The notes beneath the pieces are model-generated. The model worked only from the letters and a program-made list of their open reading frames with translations, made no database searches and was not told the origin of the DNA. A stretch of DNA of 64,000 nucleotides, taken from positions 22,241 through 86,240 of the forward strand of contig JAOPGA020000682.1 in assembly GCA_026419775.2 (NCBI GenBank), read 5' to 3'. Shown piece by piece: positions 21,609-31,387 of the stretch; within the stretch, counting starts at the first letter, position 1, and every line of letters begins with the position of its first letter. The stretch comes from Acrasis kona (Eukaryota > Heterolobosea > Eutetramitea > Acrasida > Acrasidae). Position numbers and translations under genes: made by a program.

Positions 21609-22338
21609 AATTAATGCAATGTATTATAAACATGTAAAAACTAAAATGCTAAATTCTCCACAAATGATTGCGTAATACCATGCCAACATAATTTAGTGAG
21701 TATTTACATCATACGTATATATCCTGTTGACTCGCGGAGCGACCGATTTTGTAAGGATTTTATTCGAGATAGGCCCGCAACAGCGAACAGAAAAAGGACT
21801 AGTGTAGGTACAACGCTCACCTGCTTGAGTATTTTACAACACTATGGGAAAAGAACCACAAGGATAGGGGCACTTCTATGATAATTAGAAGGGTTATCAA
21901 GAGAATTAAACATTTGACTACAACACCAACAGAGGAGCTCACCTGGATTGTTACCTCAAAAAAGCGAAGCCAAAGGATATCCCACGAAGATACTTATCGA
22001 TGATTTCCACTATAATTCATGGAATGCTCAGTGCAACTCCATGTCTTTCCGTTGTTGGCGGGATTTAATTATCTGGTATGTTTGTGCGTACCGTATTTAC
22101 CTTGTTATTGATTGAGTGCTCCCGTTCTGTATGAAATTCGATTCGTTCTCACCTCTCGCTTTGATAATCATCGAAACACGCTATCATATCCTTTCGATAT
22201 GGGTAGTCGGTGCTCACTAACAACGTTTAATAAATTTTTGTATGGTAATGTCTGTTTGACAGTTGAACAGTTCAACGAACTGGTTTGAGGTGTGTAAAAA
22301 TGTTAAAAATTATTTTTAGACCAAACAAAAATAAAAAA
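21609..22338. other. Intergenic region, no supported gene
   Basis: 730 bp. A short frame near 21880-22003 reads ~41 codons (ELTWIVTSKKRSQRISHEDT) with no recognised domain. At the right end, 22288-22317 looks like a 5'-UTR intron (GTGTGT...TTTTTAG) just before the next start. I looked for snRNA, SRP and RNase P signatures and saw none. Confidence 0.35.
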
Positions 22339-24237
22339 ATGGAAATACAGCAAACAATACCACCAAGCAATGAAATTCACTTGTCTTCGTCTCAAAAGTC
22401 TCGTCTTATTAAACAACTTTTAAATATTGCAATGGAGGATGAAATCTTAAGGATTCAAGAAAGGCCTCCATCAATGAACCACCTAAAAGAAGAAGCACCC
22501 TTTATGGGATTCGGATTTAAAAAGTTCTTTTGTGACTTTCCCCTTATTAAAGGCAGTATGGGAGAAATCACCTCAACCGTTGATGAAACATTAAAGACAT
22601 TAAAAGTGATTTTTTTTGTTAATTAATCACTTTAACATTCATTAAAGCACATGAACATGAGTTCGAGAGAGGAAAGAGGAAAAAAGAGGGGCTCGGACAA
22701 AACATTTCGTCGAGCAGTTAGAGCTCTAACCGAATTTTATCTTCGAATACTACACGGAAGTTCTAGCACGTCGTCAGTATTCCAACTCAAGAATGACATG
22801 AATGTCGATCAAGTAAAGGAAATGAACCAAAAAGTAAGGCAAGTCGAAGAAGAAAAGGTTTTACCTGTGATTGGTAATTTGATCAACTTTTGGGCAGATA
22901 TAGCGAATGAGCATGGTAAGTAGTCATTTTTACAACTAATCATAAATTATCAAGATGGCAAAACAGTGCGTGAGCTTTATCAAATGTGCAAGAGCACACC
23001 TGATTTGATGTCCCTACCTCCACAATATGTTGTAATGGTCAACAGTTTACAAATCATTGCAGGATATCGTCTGTACGAACATTTTGTGTTGGATGAAAAC
23101 TCAAAGAGACACGTAAATTTGTTGAAGAACGGATATCGCTTCACTCCATTCTTTGCGATTCAAGGACTTTTGAAAGTGGGTAACCCAGTCAAGATCTTTA
23201 AAGGAATCATTAATTTGATGTTCGCCAGAGTGATGGGGACTCAATCCATTATACAACGCGTTGTAAGTTCCGCTTCAGAACAGGACGACGCCGAAGAAGA
23301 AGAAGAAGAAGAAGATCACAACAACAGCAAGAAGAAGGCAGTGTCCAACCACAGATTGAAAAAAATGATCGACAATAAGGACATTGTAGCAAAGATCCAA
23401 AATTATGTGAATAAGCCAGTAAGAGACCTATCTATCACTTCAGGTCAGTTTTTAATTTTAACGTTATATTTAACCTTAACAGATCAAGTGGCAAGAGCGA
23501 CTCAAATCCTAAGCGACATCGACATTCAACCCGTCATCCCTACTTCCACCATCAATCAACTAACAAGCGTTCAAATCAAAGCAATCAACACATTCTTCAT
23601 TCGTCGGATAAGGGCAAGAGACCAAGAACAACTTGCAGCATTATTGGGAACGGACTCTCTACGTGATACCATCGAATACGTTGTATCGGCCTGCTACCAA
23701 CCATTACTTCACGTTTACCAAAGCTCAGACTTGGGAGCCTTTTGTGACTCACTTTCAAACTTTTTAAAAACACTTGTTGACATTAACAACGAGGCCTCTA
23801 AACTAAGCGAAGACCAACTACTTTGTAGATACGGAAGAGCGGTAGGAGAAATGATTGAAAATGTGTATAGCATGTTACATAAGATATTAAGAGAAGACAA
23901 AGACAAGACCGTAGAGAACTTATTCGAGTGGTTCGTCGGAAATTACTATTCCCAAAAGACTGCAAACATTGACGTGGAACAGGAAATTGTAAAGAAACAT
24001 TTAACACATGAACAGCAATTGGAGTTATTGGCAGAATTGGAAAGTTTGGAAGAATGGAAACGTCACAAAAAGTCACAAAATCAATTAAAGCTTCAACTTG
24101 AACTTGAGGGAAGGAAGGAGCAAGAATTGGAAAAGATTGTTGTTCAGCCAGAGCCGGTGTTGAATATTGTTCCGCTTCTCGTAAAACCATACGTTGAGGT
24201 TGCGTCGGTGGCTCTTCCAAAACTTTTAAATGAATAA
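22339..24237 (+). CDS. PX-associated (PXB/DUF3818-type) protein
   Basis: Four exons (22339-22605, 22648-22915, 22955-23443, 23483-24237) encode 592 residues. The N-terminus (LSSSQKSRLIKQLL, then FGFKKFFCDFPLI) and the middle (NPVKIFKGIINLMFARVMGT, then CYQPLLHVYQSSDLGAFCDS) match the PX-associated region of fungal phosphoinositide-binding proteins. I do not see a PX domain itself, so this may be a PX-less version or the PX may be too divergent to spot. A Glu tract lies near residue 275. The third intron is 39 nt, in phase and stop-free. Start at 22339 is chosen because the bases upstream look like a 5'-UTR intron. A role in membrane traffic is inference from the family. Confidence 0.7.
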
Positions 24238-24482
24238 ATCATTTTTTAAATTGAATGTTCAAGTTGACTTTCCTTTTTTAAAATTTGACACTGTACATAA
24301 AGCATATGGTGTCGATTTTCATACTGTGTGTTCATGGAGTATACTTTGGCTCTATGACAGTACGTATGAAATAACGGTTGTTTCGCTGATTTACTGTTTT
24401 GAGATAATTTATAAATCTGGTCTTGTAGAATATTTTTAATTATTGAGCCCACCAACCGTTTTAGCGACTCTTCAAAACGAAT

Positions 24483-24791
24483 TTATTGTCGATTTCAGTA
24501 TTCCGTACCCATTTTGGCTTGAGGCTTTGAAGGGTAAAAATAAAGGTCTTTTAAAGAATTTATAATTAGTTTGATCATTTTCGAAGACTTTCATCCGTGT
24601 TCGAAGATTTTTGAATGTCTTCGAAGATTTTCAAAAAACTTTGAAAGATTAATAATGAGTTGAACAACTGTGCCACCTTCGACTTTGTCAAGCTTATGAG
24701 AGAATGCGAAAGAGCTCTTGTTCTTAAACAATTTAGTGCTCAGTCATTCTCAGACCATATAAATGATGTTTTTGTTGAGATGCAAAGATAT
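24483..24791 (+). repeat. Left inverted arm of the fold-back element
   Basis: Inverted partner of 25126-25434. It includes the repeated TCTTCGAAGA-type motif and the first ~44 codons of the transposase frame. Confidence 0.8.
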
Positions 24792-25085
24792 TCTCGCACT
24801 GTCAATCCTGACATTAAAAGCATATTACTTGAAGAATTCGGACTCAGCATATCTGCCCCCCAAATAAGTCGCATTAGACATCAAATGCTCCACTATTGTT
24901 ATAAGCGAGTATCACACATTGCCAGGAAAAGATTAACAGAAGAAGTACAAGAGAGCCGTAAAGAGTGGAGGGAAGATGTTTTCAACTTTGATGTTCTTAA
25001 ATTTGTTTATATTGATGAATGCCATTTCGACTATCGAAACTTTAATAAACGATATGCATTGCTCCTTTATCACGGACTTCAGTAA
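24657..25085 (+). pseudogene. Truncated IS630/Tc1-like transposase
   Basis: About 142 codons. It has an N-terminal helix-turn-helix-like half (NPDIKSILLEEFGLSISAPQ) and then the first catalytic block, FVYIDECHFDYRNF, typical of IS630/Tc1 DDE transposases (IDE followed by F). It stops at 25085 well before the second and third acidic residues. On the other strand, 25257-25042 opens with the same N-terminus and then reads GKTTTVTEVRDKGAMH, which looks like the piece that normally follows the first catalytic block. The element thus seems to hold two overlapping, oppositely oriented parts of one transposase. No full-length frame exists here. Confidence 0.7.
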
Positions 25086-25125
25086 CAGTAGTTGTCTTCC
25101 CAAGAGTGCTGCAACTCCAAAGTGG

Positions 25126-25434
25126 ATATCTTTGCATCTCAACAAAAACATCATTTATATGGTCTGAGAATGACTGAGCACTAAATTGTTTAAGAACAAG
25201 AGCTCTTTCGCATTCTCTCATAAGCTTGACAAAGTCGAAGGTGGCACAGTTGTTCAACTCATTATTGATCCTTCAAAGTTTTTTGAAAATCTTCGAAGAC
25301 ATTCAAAAATCTTCGAACACGGATGAAAGTCTTCGAAAATGATCAAACTAATTTTAAATTCTTTAAAAGACCTTTATTTTTACCCTTCAAAGCCTCAAGC
25401 CTAAATGGGTACGGAATACTGAAATCGACAATAA
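25126..25434 (-). repeat. Right inverted arm of the fold-back element
   Basis: Inverted partner of 24483-24791. Read on the minus strand it opens with the same ~44 codons (MNNCATFDFVKLMRECERAL), then diverges into the centre. Confidence 0.8.
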
Positions 25435-25579
25435 CGAACGCAGCAGTTGGCCATTTTCATTGGGATGCTAAATTGGGACAAATCTATGAAAAGCAAAAAT
25501 TTTTGACAATTTTGTGATAGATCATAAAAAACCTGTTAAATAACAACTTTTTTGTCCTCTTCCAAAAGTTTCTATCTTA

Positions 25580-25904
25580 TGTTGTTTTATTTAAACAACA
25601 AATCAATTTAACTAATTCACAACAATTCAAAATCAATGCCTCTGTACTTCCATTTGAGCAGCCAAAAGGGGTAAAGATGTTTGAGGAGGAAATAGAGTTC
25701 AACAAGAATTTCAAGAGCGTACGGATTGTTATCGAAAATGTCATCAACCAAATTCGAAAGTTCCACATTTGTAAGGATACATTTCGAGGAAGTGTTTCAA
25801 ACATTGACTCTGTACAAGAAGAGCATAATATGTGCTGGGTAGTGTGTGCAGGCATCATCAAGCTGTTTAAGACGAGAGCTCGACGTGATCACAATGCATT
25901 ATAA
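25580..25904 (+). pseudogene. Harbinger-like DDE_Tnp_4 transposase relic, copy 1
   Basis: The frame ends with a block (EFNKNFKSVRIVIENVINQI, then RKFHICKDTFRG) that matches the last conserved part of PIF/Harbinger (DDE_Tnp_4) transposases, where the VENAFG-type acidic residue is the third catalytic position. Only the C-terminal ~105 codons are recognisable. No upstream catalytic blocks or ends are found, so it is a 5'-truncated remnant. It sits 150 bp from the fold-back element. Confidence 0.6.
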
Positions 25905-26330
25905 AATAATCTTATCTTTATCATGTTTTTATCGCCCACTGAAAAGTTATCAAACATTTGTAACATTTGTTTATTCATCGAAACTTTTCGACAAGTTTGA
26001 CAAATTTGGCACCAGTGAAAATACCCAAGTGCATGTTGTATGGACACGTGTGCTGAGTGAGTACATGTTTTGTTTTGTTTTGTTTTGTATGGTTGGTTGA
26101 CAGCGGAAACATGTGAAGGGAGGATGTACATTTTGGTGATCTCATTTGTTAATTGCTTCATTAGTAGTAACTATATATATCTATAACATTGCACCTTATG
26201 TGCGCTTGTATGCTGGAATTGATGTTAATATGGACAAAATAATGGGATTGCAGATTAACAGTACATGTCTTCAATACAATTGCTAATTACAACATTGATT
26301 GAACTTGCGAACTTTTATTAAAATATCAAG
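25905..26330. other. Intergenic region between transposon relic and cupin/DUF2867 gene
   Basis: 426 bp with a TTTTG pentamer run (26068-26090). No coding or RNA signal is seen. It should include the promoter of the gene starting at 26331. Confidence 0.4.
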
Positions 26331-27950
26331 ATGCCACTGAAGGGATTTATGAACGTGCGTAGACTACTCGCAATACGAAGATCTCCACAAGTACAACCCC
26401 AACAATACCGCAAAAAGGTCTATTTCACACCAACGTTCCCTTCAGTCCAACTACCTGTATCATGGGGTCTACCAATAGAAGTTGTTCTCATTGGACAAAT
26501 TGGACACGGTGGTGGCTCAGCCCTAGTGCAACAAGTTAAGGACAGGCAAAAAAAGCACAAGGAGTTTATAGATGAACTTGACGAGCCCTCTGCTAAACTT
26601 TTCAACACTTCACTTGGTGAGCAAGTCAAGAAAGTCGAGGACAAAACAGCAGTATACACATTCTCAGTTGATCAATCACATCCATTCCATCGCCATGAAG
26701 GTCACCGTGTATTTACAGCAGTAACTGGTTCTCGTGGATGTTTTCTACGATTCTCTACAGCCACAAAGCAAGAAGTAGAAGAAGACGCCAATGCCTTTAT
26801 CAAACAACTAAGTCAAGTTCACATACCCGGTGATTGTATTTTTACTCTTCGCTTCAATGGAAGCATTTGGCATCAGTTCTCAGCAGCAGGAGAGGGTTCA
26901 CCTGCATTCTTCGCAATATCGGTTCACACGGATGAAACCGGAGGACAATTAAAAGCCGAGGACATGAAAAAAGTACTTTCAAATCAAGCATCGATCGCAT
27001 CCCTCACGGAAGTCGTCCCCGAACAAATTCAAAAAATACTACAACAACCAGACGCATTTCAAACTGTCCCTACATATCACCTTTCGCTCGAACCAGGTGG
27101 ACCCATTCAATTAAGAGATTTACTTTGCAAAGTGTATCGTAGTGGTATGGGAAGAATAAGAAGCAGCGCAAGTGCATTCGCTGCCAAATTAAGAGGCGGA
27201 GATGGACACATGATCTTTCCACAACAGAAACGAAATTACTCGACAACGTCTTCAAATACTCTGCTCGCAGATCAAGAATACCTTGTCTTATCTCCAATTA
27301 TTAAGAATGAGCTATCTATTGATTCAATAATGGATGGAGAATTTGAAAATATTTATCACTTTCAAGACTCTTTTACTATCTGCATTACTGCACCTAATGG
27401 TTCGATTGACCCCAAATCACTGATCAAACAAGACGACACTCTTCGACAAATGTGGAAGGATGGAAAATGTAATTCGGACGAGATTATGGAGAGATTGTTG
27501 AGTAGTTTTGTTGATCATCCACCTACTAGCGTTGGAAGATATATGCACGTTAGGAACGTAATGGTGAGACCATTAAAGTTAAGAACGAGTCCTCTAGGGT
27601 GTCCAGTTTCTTCGTTATTGGGAAAAAGCGAAGAGTTATTTGGTAGTGATAGGAAATTTCCTGTCAAAAAACAATCTTCTTCTCCTTCAGGGCTTCAGAC
27701 ACAGGTATTGTTGGGAGCCAATGATAAACATTTGAGATTTCGTTCGGTTGTATCGACCGAACTCATTCCTAAAGAAGAGTCGGAGAAATCTCTTGAAAGT
27801 ATTGTCCAAGTCAATGTTACTTTATCTAATAGGGTCCATTGTTTGAATTGGTTTGGTTTTTTTTACATGTGGTTAATTCACATTGGTCATGAAAGGTTGG
27901 TGGTACCTCCGCTCTTGCAACAGGGATGTAAATATGCGTTTGGCAAGTAA
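26331..27950 (+). CDS. Cupin-like plus DUF2867 fusion protein, possibly mitochondrial
   Basis: 539 residues, intronless, ATG start. The N-terminal ~30 residues are Arg-rich without acids (MNVRRLLAIRRSP), a fair mitochondrial presequence. Residues ~115-200 carry a cupin-like metal site: HPFHRHEGHRV, then later GSIWHQFSAAGEG and FFAISVHTDE. The C-terminal region (PLGCPVSSLLG, DKHLRFRSVVS, then NWFGFFYMWLIHIGHERLVV) fits DUF2867. Members of this group are uncharacterised; the cupin His residues suggest a metal-dependent enzyme. A short overlapping frame on the other strand is a shadow. The fusion order seems unusual and is discussed in findings. Confidence 0.65.
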   Translation: MPLKGFMNVRRLLAIRRSPQVQPQQYRKKVYFTPTFPSVQLPVSWGLPIEVVLIGQIGHGGGSALVQQVKDRQKKHKEFIDELDEPSAKLFNTSLGEQVKKVEDKTAVYTFSVDQSHPFHRHEGHRVFTAVTGSRGCFLRFSTATKQEVEEDANAFIKQLSQVHIPGDCIFTLRFNGSIWHQFSAAGEGSPAFFAISVHTDETGGQLKAEDMKKVLSNQASIASLTEVVPEQIQKILQQPDAFQTVPTYHLSLEPGGPIQLRDLLCKVYRSGMGRIRSSASAFAAKLRGGDGHMIFPQQKRNYSTTSSNTLLADQEYLVLSPIIKNELSIDSIMDGEFENIYHFQDSFTICITAPNGSIDPKSLIKQDDTLRQMWKDGKCNSDEIMERLLSSFVDHPPTSVGRYMHVRNVMVRPLKLRTSPLGCPVSSLLGKSEELFGSDRKFPVKKQSSSPSGLQTQVLLGANDKHLRFRSVVSTELIPKEESEKSLESIVQVNVTLSNRVHCLNWFGFFYMWLIHIGHERLVVPPLLQQGCKYAFGK

Positions 27951-28056
27951 AGAGTTATTCAATAAATTATTTTGTATGAAATGTAGATATCCTCGACTGT
28001 AAATGATAATCATAGACGTAGTCATCAAATAGTGCACTTTGTAAATTATCTAAGCT

Positions 28057-28648
28057 GTGGATGAAGAACCATCCAAGCAGTGGCCAATTTCTTTGTAAAA
28101 TTTTTTTGGTCCCCTCTCGGGATGCCCCAACAATATCATGATTGACTCCAATGAACCCGTTAAAGCTGACAACTGTGTTTTTGAATCGGAATGAGCTATC
28201 ACAAACGTACCTGACGACAATGATGTGTTGGCAAATGCCGCTGCCGTTTTAAAGAAGATGGTGAAGAAAAACAGACCTGCAAACACGACCAAAACATTAC
28301 CTATTTCTGAGCAGCAGTTTCACACCATGTTCAACACATCGACAGCAACAAGGACAATACTGTTGAGAAAACATTCTTCGAGGTGGATGAACAACAGTAC
28401 AAAAACATCTTCGGTGAATTCGCTACATCCGCCGCTGTCAACACCGACAAAGCCATGGAATATGAGACTCGACTGGCTTTTCCTCTAACAGTGTACCTGC
28501 AACAAAGCAAAAAAGTACAAGTAAACCAACAACTACCAAACTTTGCTTCAATGAAGTGCCTGCTACTGCCCTATACACTGCAACCGGAAGGCCTGTGACC
28601 TACTTGATTGTTCCAGACCATTGGAACAAGGTTCAATTTAATTCTTGA
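28057..28648 (+). pseudogene. Decayed ORF of unknown family
   Basis: Coding-like sequence runs in the + direction through three frames. It begins around AVDEEPSKQWPISL, meets two in-frame stops, continues through DDNDVLANAAAVLKKMVKK, shifts to a frame with FEVDEQQYKNIFGEFATSAA, and ends in another frame with GRPVTYLIVPDHWNKVQF. At least two frameshifts and two stops make it non-functional as a single protein. I do not recognise the parent. Position next to transposon remains suggests a mobile-element or duplicated-gene relic. Confidence 0.4.
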
Positions 28649-29404
28649 ATGTTAGCTTGTTCAACCAACTAATCAATGCGGTTAACAGTATTATTATTCT
28701 TACAATTACATACGCTGGTGACTGCAGTTGGACTAATGCTCAGTTAAATAGGCTCGACAGTCTGAAGTTGGAAAAACAAATAATCTGAAAAATTCAAATA
28801 ATCATAACCCAGAGATTAATCTGATTAATCCGATTAATCTAAATAATCAGTAAAATTTGGTTTTATTTTAAAAACGAACCAGTGTTTTTTATTGTTTCAT
28901 TTCAACTTCTTCCCACGAAGCGGAGCAACAAACATATTGAACAAATGGCAAGAGATTATCGCTCTATATCATTCACACTGTCAAAGGGTTGATGGACCTA
29001 ATAACAGAATTAAATAGGCCACCAAGCTCGTTCGCATTAAAGTTGTCATTGTACAGCCCACCATTAAACAGAAGAAATCCATTATACAGTGGCTCTGTAT
29101 TCAAATAACAGTTATGAACATAAATTCAATGTAATGTTTATCAACCTGCATCCAATTATGCAATCGTCATTATGACTGCCATCATAAAGTCAGATCCACA
29201 ACTAATCACAGTTTCTTTTCACAAGCATAAATCACAGATTTGTTAGCAATTCACACAAGTAAACATAATCGACTCATTCTGCAATCAATGTTGCTGGATG
29301 GACTAGAATTGGAACGGCTCCAGAATTCAAACTGATAAGTACTCCTGTTTTTTGGTTATCAGGTTATTTACCTGTAAATAAACTCCTAAAAAAATGATTA
29401 AAAT
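28649..29404. other. Non-coding, AT-rich stretch before the tRNA gene
   Basis: 756 bp with no gene seen. Around 28800-28860 there is a cluster of GATTAATC/ATTAATC motifs, partly palindromic. Immediately left of the tRNA, seven A residues (29388-29394) form a T7 run on the minus strand. Confidence 0.4.
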
Positions 29405-29486
29405 GGTTGAGATGGGGATCGAACCCAGGACCGCCGGCTTATTAGACCGGTGCTCTGTTTCATGCAACCGACTGAGCTACTCAACC
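29405..29486 (-). tRNA. tRNA-Ile(AAU) with enlarged D-loop
   Basis: Read on the minus strand this is an 82-nt cloverleaf. The acceptor stem GGTTGAG pairs with CTCAACC. The D stem is GCTC/GAGC; the anticodon stem CCGGT/GCCGG carries the loop CTAATAA (anticodon AAT). The T loop is TTCGATC in a GGG/CCC stem; position 49-65 looks mismatched. Box A (TAGCTCAGTCGG) and box B (GGTTCGATCCC) are intact. A T7 Pol III terminator lies 10 bp downstream. The D-loop is ~18 nt because of extra bases (GCATGAAAC-like) after GTCGGTT, about 9-10 more than normal. Confidence 0.85.
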
Positions 29487-29592
29487 TTGTTACTAAAATT
29501 AATTATTCTATAACGTATATAGATCTCTTTAAATTTTAATATCTATATGAATAGATAAACGAGATTTAAAATTGATTGAATTGAGCAACTTT

Positions 29593-31050
29593 TTATAAAT
29601 CTCCATGATCTTCTCTTCCTATATTCTTCTTTAATTTATATGCCTTTTTTTGGTGTAGGTTATCGGAAGGGATTAAGGTTTGCTCCATCACTCTGATCAT
29701 GCTACTTGCTATTACAATCTCAGTGTTGTGCTTGTTATCGTCTTTTTCTGCCAAAGCAGGTACATTATGATCCTCTAACAACAATGCTTGCCTCATCTTC
29801 CAAATAGCATTTTTCACGCTGTCTTGTTGGACGTATTCTGTAGTATAATCCTCGTAGAAATCAAGCACCTCCTTTGTGCATAACTCCATACTAACAAGTC
29901 CAATGTCTGGAGGGTTGAATCGGAAGTGCTGGACGCGAGAATCTTCAAAGTCATGCATCTTGTGGAAGGTGCTTGCAGTGATATCACCTTCAATGGTAAG
30001 TGCGACGATGCTTGGTATTAACCTCTCTAACAACTTGCCAAGATTAGACACCTTCCGCATGGCAGCATCTAAGAAGGGTATGTAAGAACCTAAATTATCT
30101 TTAACCCACTCCCACAACCAATACTCACTTGGAGTTTTTACAGGTAGAGGATGGAGATGAGTCTTCTCGTAGAACTGTTCAGTCAGTTTGTCTTTCGCTC
30201 CTGCATCGATTGGGAATTGACCGGTACCTAGTGAAACAAAGACCTTCTCACATTCTCTTCCGAACAATGCATTAGCCTCATTATATGCCTGTAGCACTGG
30301 ATTGTTGGCACAGGCTCCTCCATCAATATAACTAGTTTCGCGATTCTTGTCGTCAATCATCTTTTTATCTGGTAAGAATCCTGGCGCAGCAGATGATGCT
30401 AGTAAAGCGTCCACAACGGTGATCTTGCTTCTTGTTTTGAACTGTCCAGAGTTGGTCTGATAAGTCTCTATCACATCACATCCATCCTGAGCAATTGCAA
30501 CAGGCATGGGGTTTTCTCTTTCTGGTGGTACCTCATAGTTCCTTAATACAACTAGATCAGCAGCAAGATTATCGTCTTCACGACAGGTTAATACGAAGCA
30601 CTTCTTGACCAAGTTGTTATCGATGGCTTCTTGATCGAACAGCTTGTCACTTTGGCCGAACATACCCTCGAGCTCTGTCCTTAACGCAGTTTGGGTGTAA
30701 GCAGCACCGTTGGTCATATTGTGAATAAAATCCAGAGCCTTGAAGTAGGGAAAACGTAGGGCCTTCTCCAACTTATAAGGGAATATAGCACTTCCCTTTT
30801 TATAGTAAAGCTCTCTGGCCTTCTTGAGTGCAATCCTTCTTGCGATTGCCATGGCAATGAAAGAACCAGTGGAAACACCACAAATCAAGTCAAAGTTGTC
30901 AAATACCTCTTGATCGTTTTGGAACATGAGTTCTAGTAGCTTTAGGAGCACTACTCCTCTCATTCCTCCACCGTCTAGACACAAGATGAATTTTTTACCA
31001 TCCTTCCTTTCTTTGACGCCAGTATTGACAAACGATGTGGTGCTACTCAT
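29593..31050 (-). CDS. Patatin-like phospholipase
   Basis: 485 residues, single exon, ATG start. The catalytic dyad is intact. The oxyanion loop DGGGMRG is at residues 26-32. The nucleophile elbow GVSTG is at 58-62 (Ser60). The catalytic Asp is in YIDGGACANNP (about residue 235). No signal peptide or TM is visible, so it is likely a cytosolic or membrane-associated lipid acyl hydrolase (phospholipase A2-type). The C-terminal ~120 residues are helical with charged patches and may bind membrane. The tRNA-Ile lies 107 bp downstream. Confidence 0.92.
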   Translation of the reverse strand: MSSTTSFVNTGVKERKDGKKFILCLDGGGMRGVVLLKLLELMFQNDQEVFDNFDLICGVSTGSFIAMAIARRIALKKARELYYKKGSAIFPYKLEKALRFPYFKALDFIHNMTNGAAYTQTALRTELEGMFGQSDKLFDQEAIDNNLVKKCFVLTCREDDNLAADLVVLRNYEVPPERENPMPVAIAQDGCDVIETYQTNSGQFKTRSKITVVDALLASSAAPGFLPDKKMIDDKNRETSYIDGGACANNPVLQAYNEANALFGRECEKVFVSLGTGQFPIDAGAKDKLTEQFYEKTHLHPLPVKTPSEYWLWEWVKDNLGSYIPFLDAAMRKVSNLGKLLERLIPSIVALTIEGDITASTFHKMHDFEDSRVQHFRFNPPDIGLVSMELCTKEVLDFYEDYTTEYVQQDSVKNAIWKMRQALLLEDHNVPALAEKDDNKHNTEIVIASSMIRVMEQTLIPSDNLHQKKAYKLKKNIGREDHGDL

Positions 31051-31387
31051 TTTTTTTCAATGTGTTCGATGACTCTGGAATAACAAGTCGTTTATAGCTA
31101 TCCGGAAAATTGCAAAGAGCGGAGGTATAATTCCCGGTTCCAACAACATCTGGCCTGGGTACCAATTGGGATGTTGAAAGCTCTTCAAAGGTTGACAATT
31201 TAATATCACACACATGCTGATTTTTCTTATTATCAAGGATAGTAATATTATCTTTTTATAGGGCTTTATAACTGATATTTACGTTTGCACTATGCGTTGC
31301 TGTTCTTAGACATTTTTGTAAGGCGCTCAACAGATTCGGACATGTCCCTAAGCTATTTTTAATTTGTAATAATAATAGACAAACATT
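31051..31387. other. Intergenic region between divergent patatin and lipin genes
   Basis: 337 bp containing both promoters. I searched it for a missing first lipin exon (the amphipathic N-terminus) and found no convincing ATG-exon-donor combination. Confidence 0.4.

Larger units (their letters stand above)
24483..25434. mobile_element. Fold-back DNA transposon with ~309-bp inverted arms (IS630/Tc1-like)
   Basis: Bases 24483-24791 and 25126-25434 are near-perfect inverted repeats, differing at only a few positions that I could see. Ends read TTATTGTCGATTTCAG. The left flank ends in ACGAA and the right flank begins ACGAA, a possible 5-bp target-site duplication. The arms contain the start of a transposase-like frame on each strand, reading inward. 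The centre holds the start of a DDE-type catalytic block (VYIDECHFDYRNFNKRYA). The near identity of the arms suggests recent formation. Confidence 0.75.

Noticed and set aside
21696-22260. Possible structural RNA (snRNA, SRP, RNase P)
   Set aside because: No U1-U6 core, SRP Alu/S-domain or RNase P signature could be matched. A covariance-model search would be the decisive test.
25577-25861. 94-codon minus-strand frame
   Set aside because: Antisense to the Harbinger-like relic, whose + strand carries the recognisable block.
28800-28860. Cluster of GATTAATC motifs as a CRISPR-like or origin repeat
   Set aside because: Too short, irregular and AT-rich; no spacer structure. Likely chance in AT-rich DNA.
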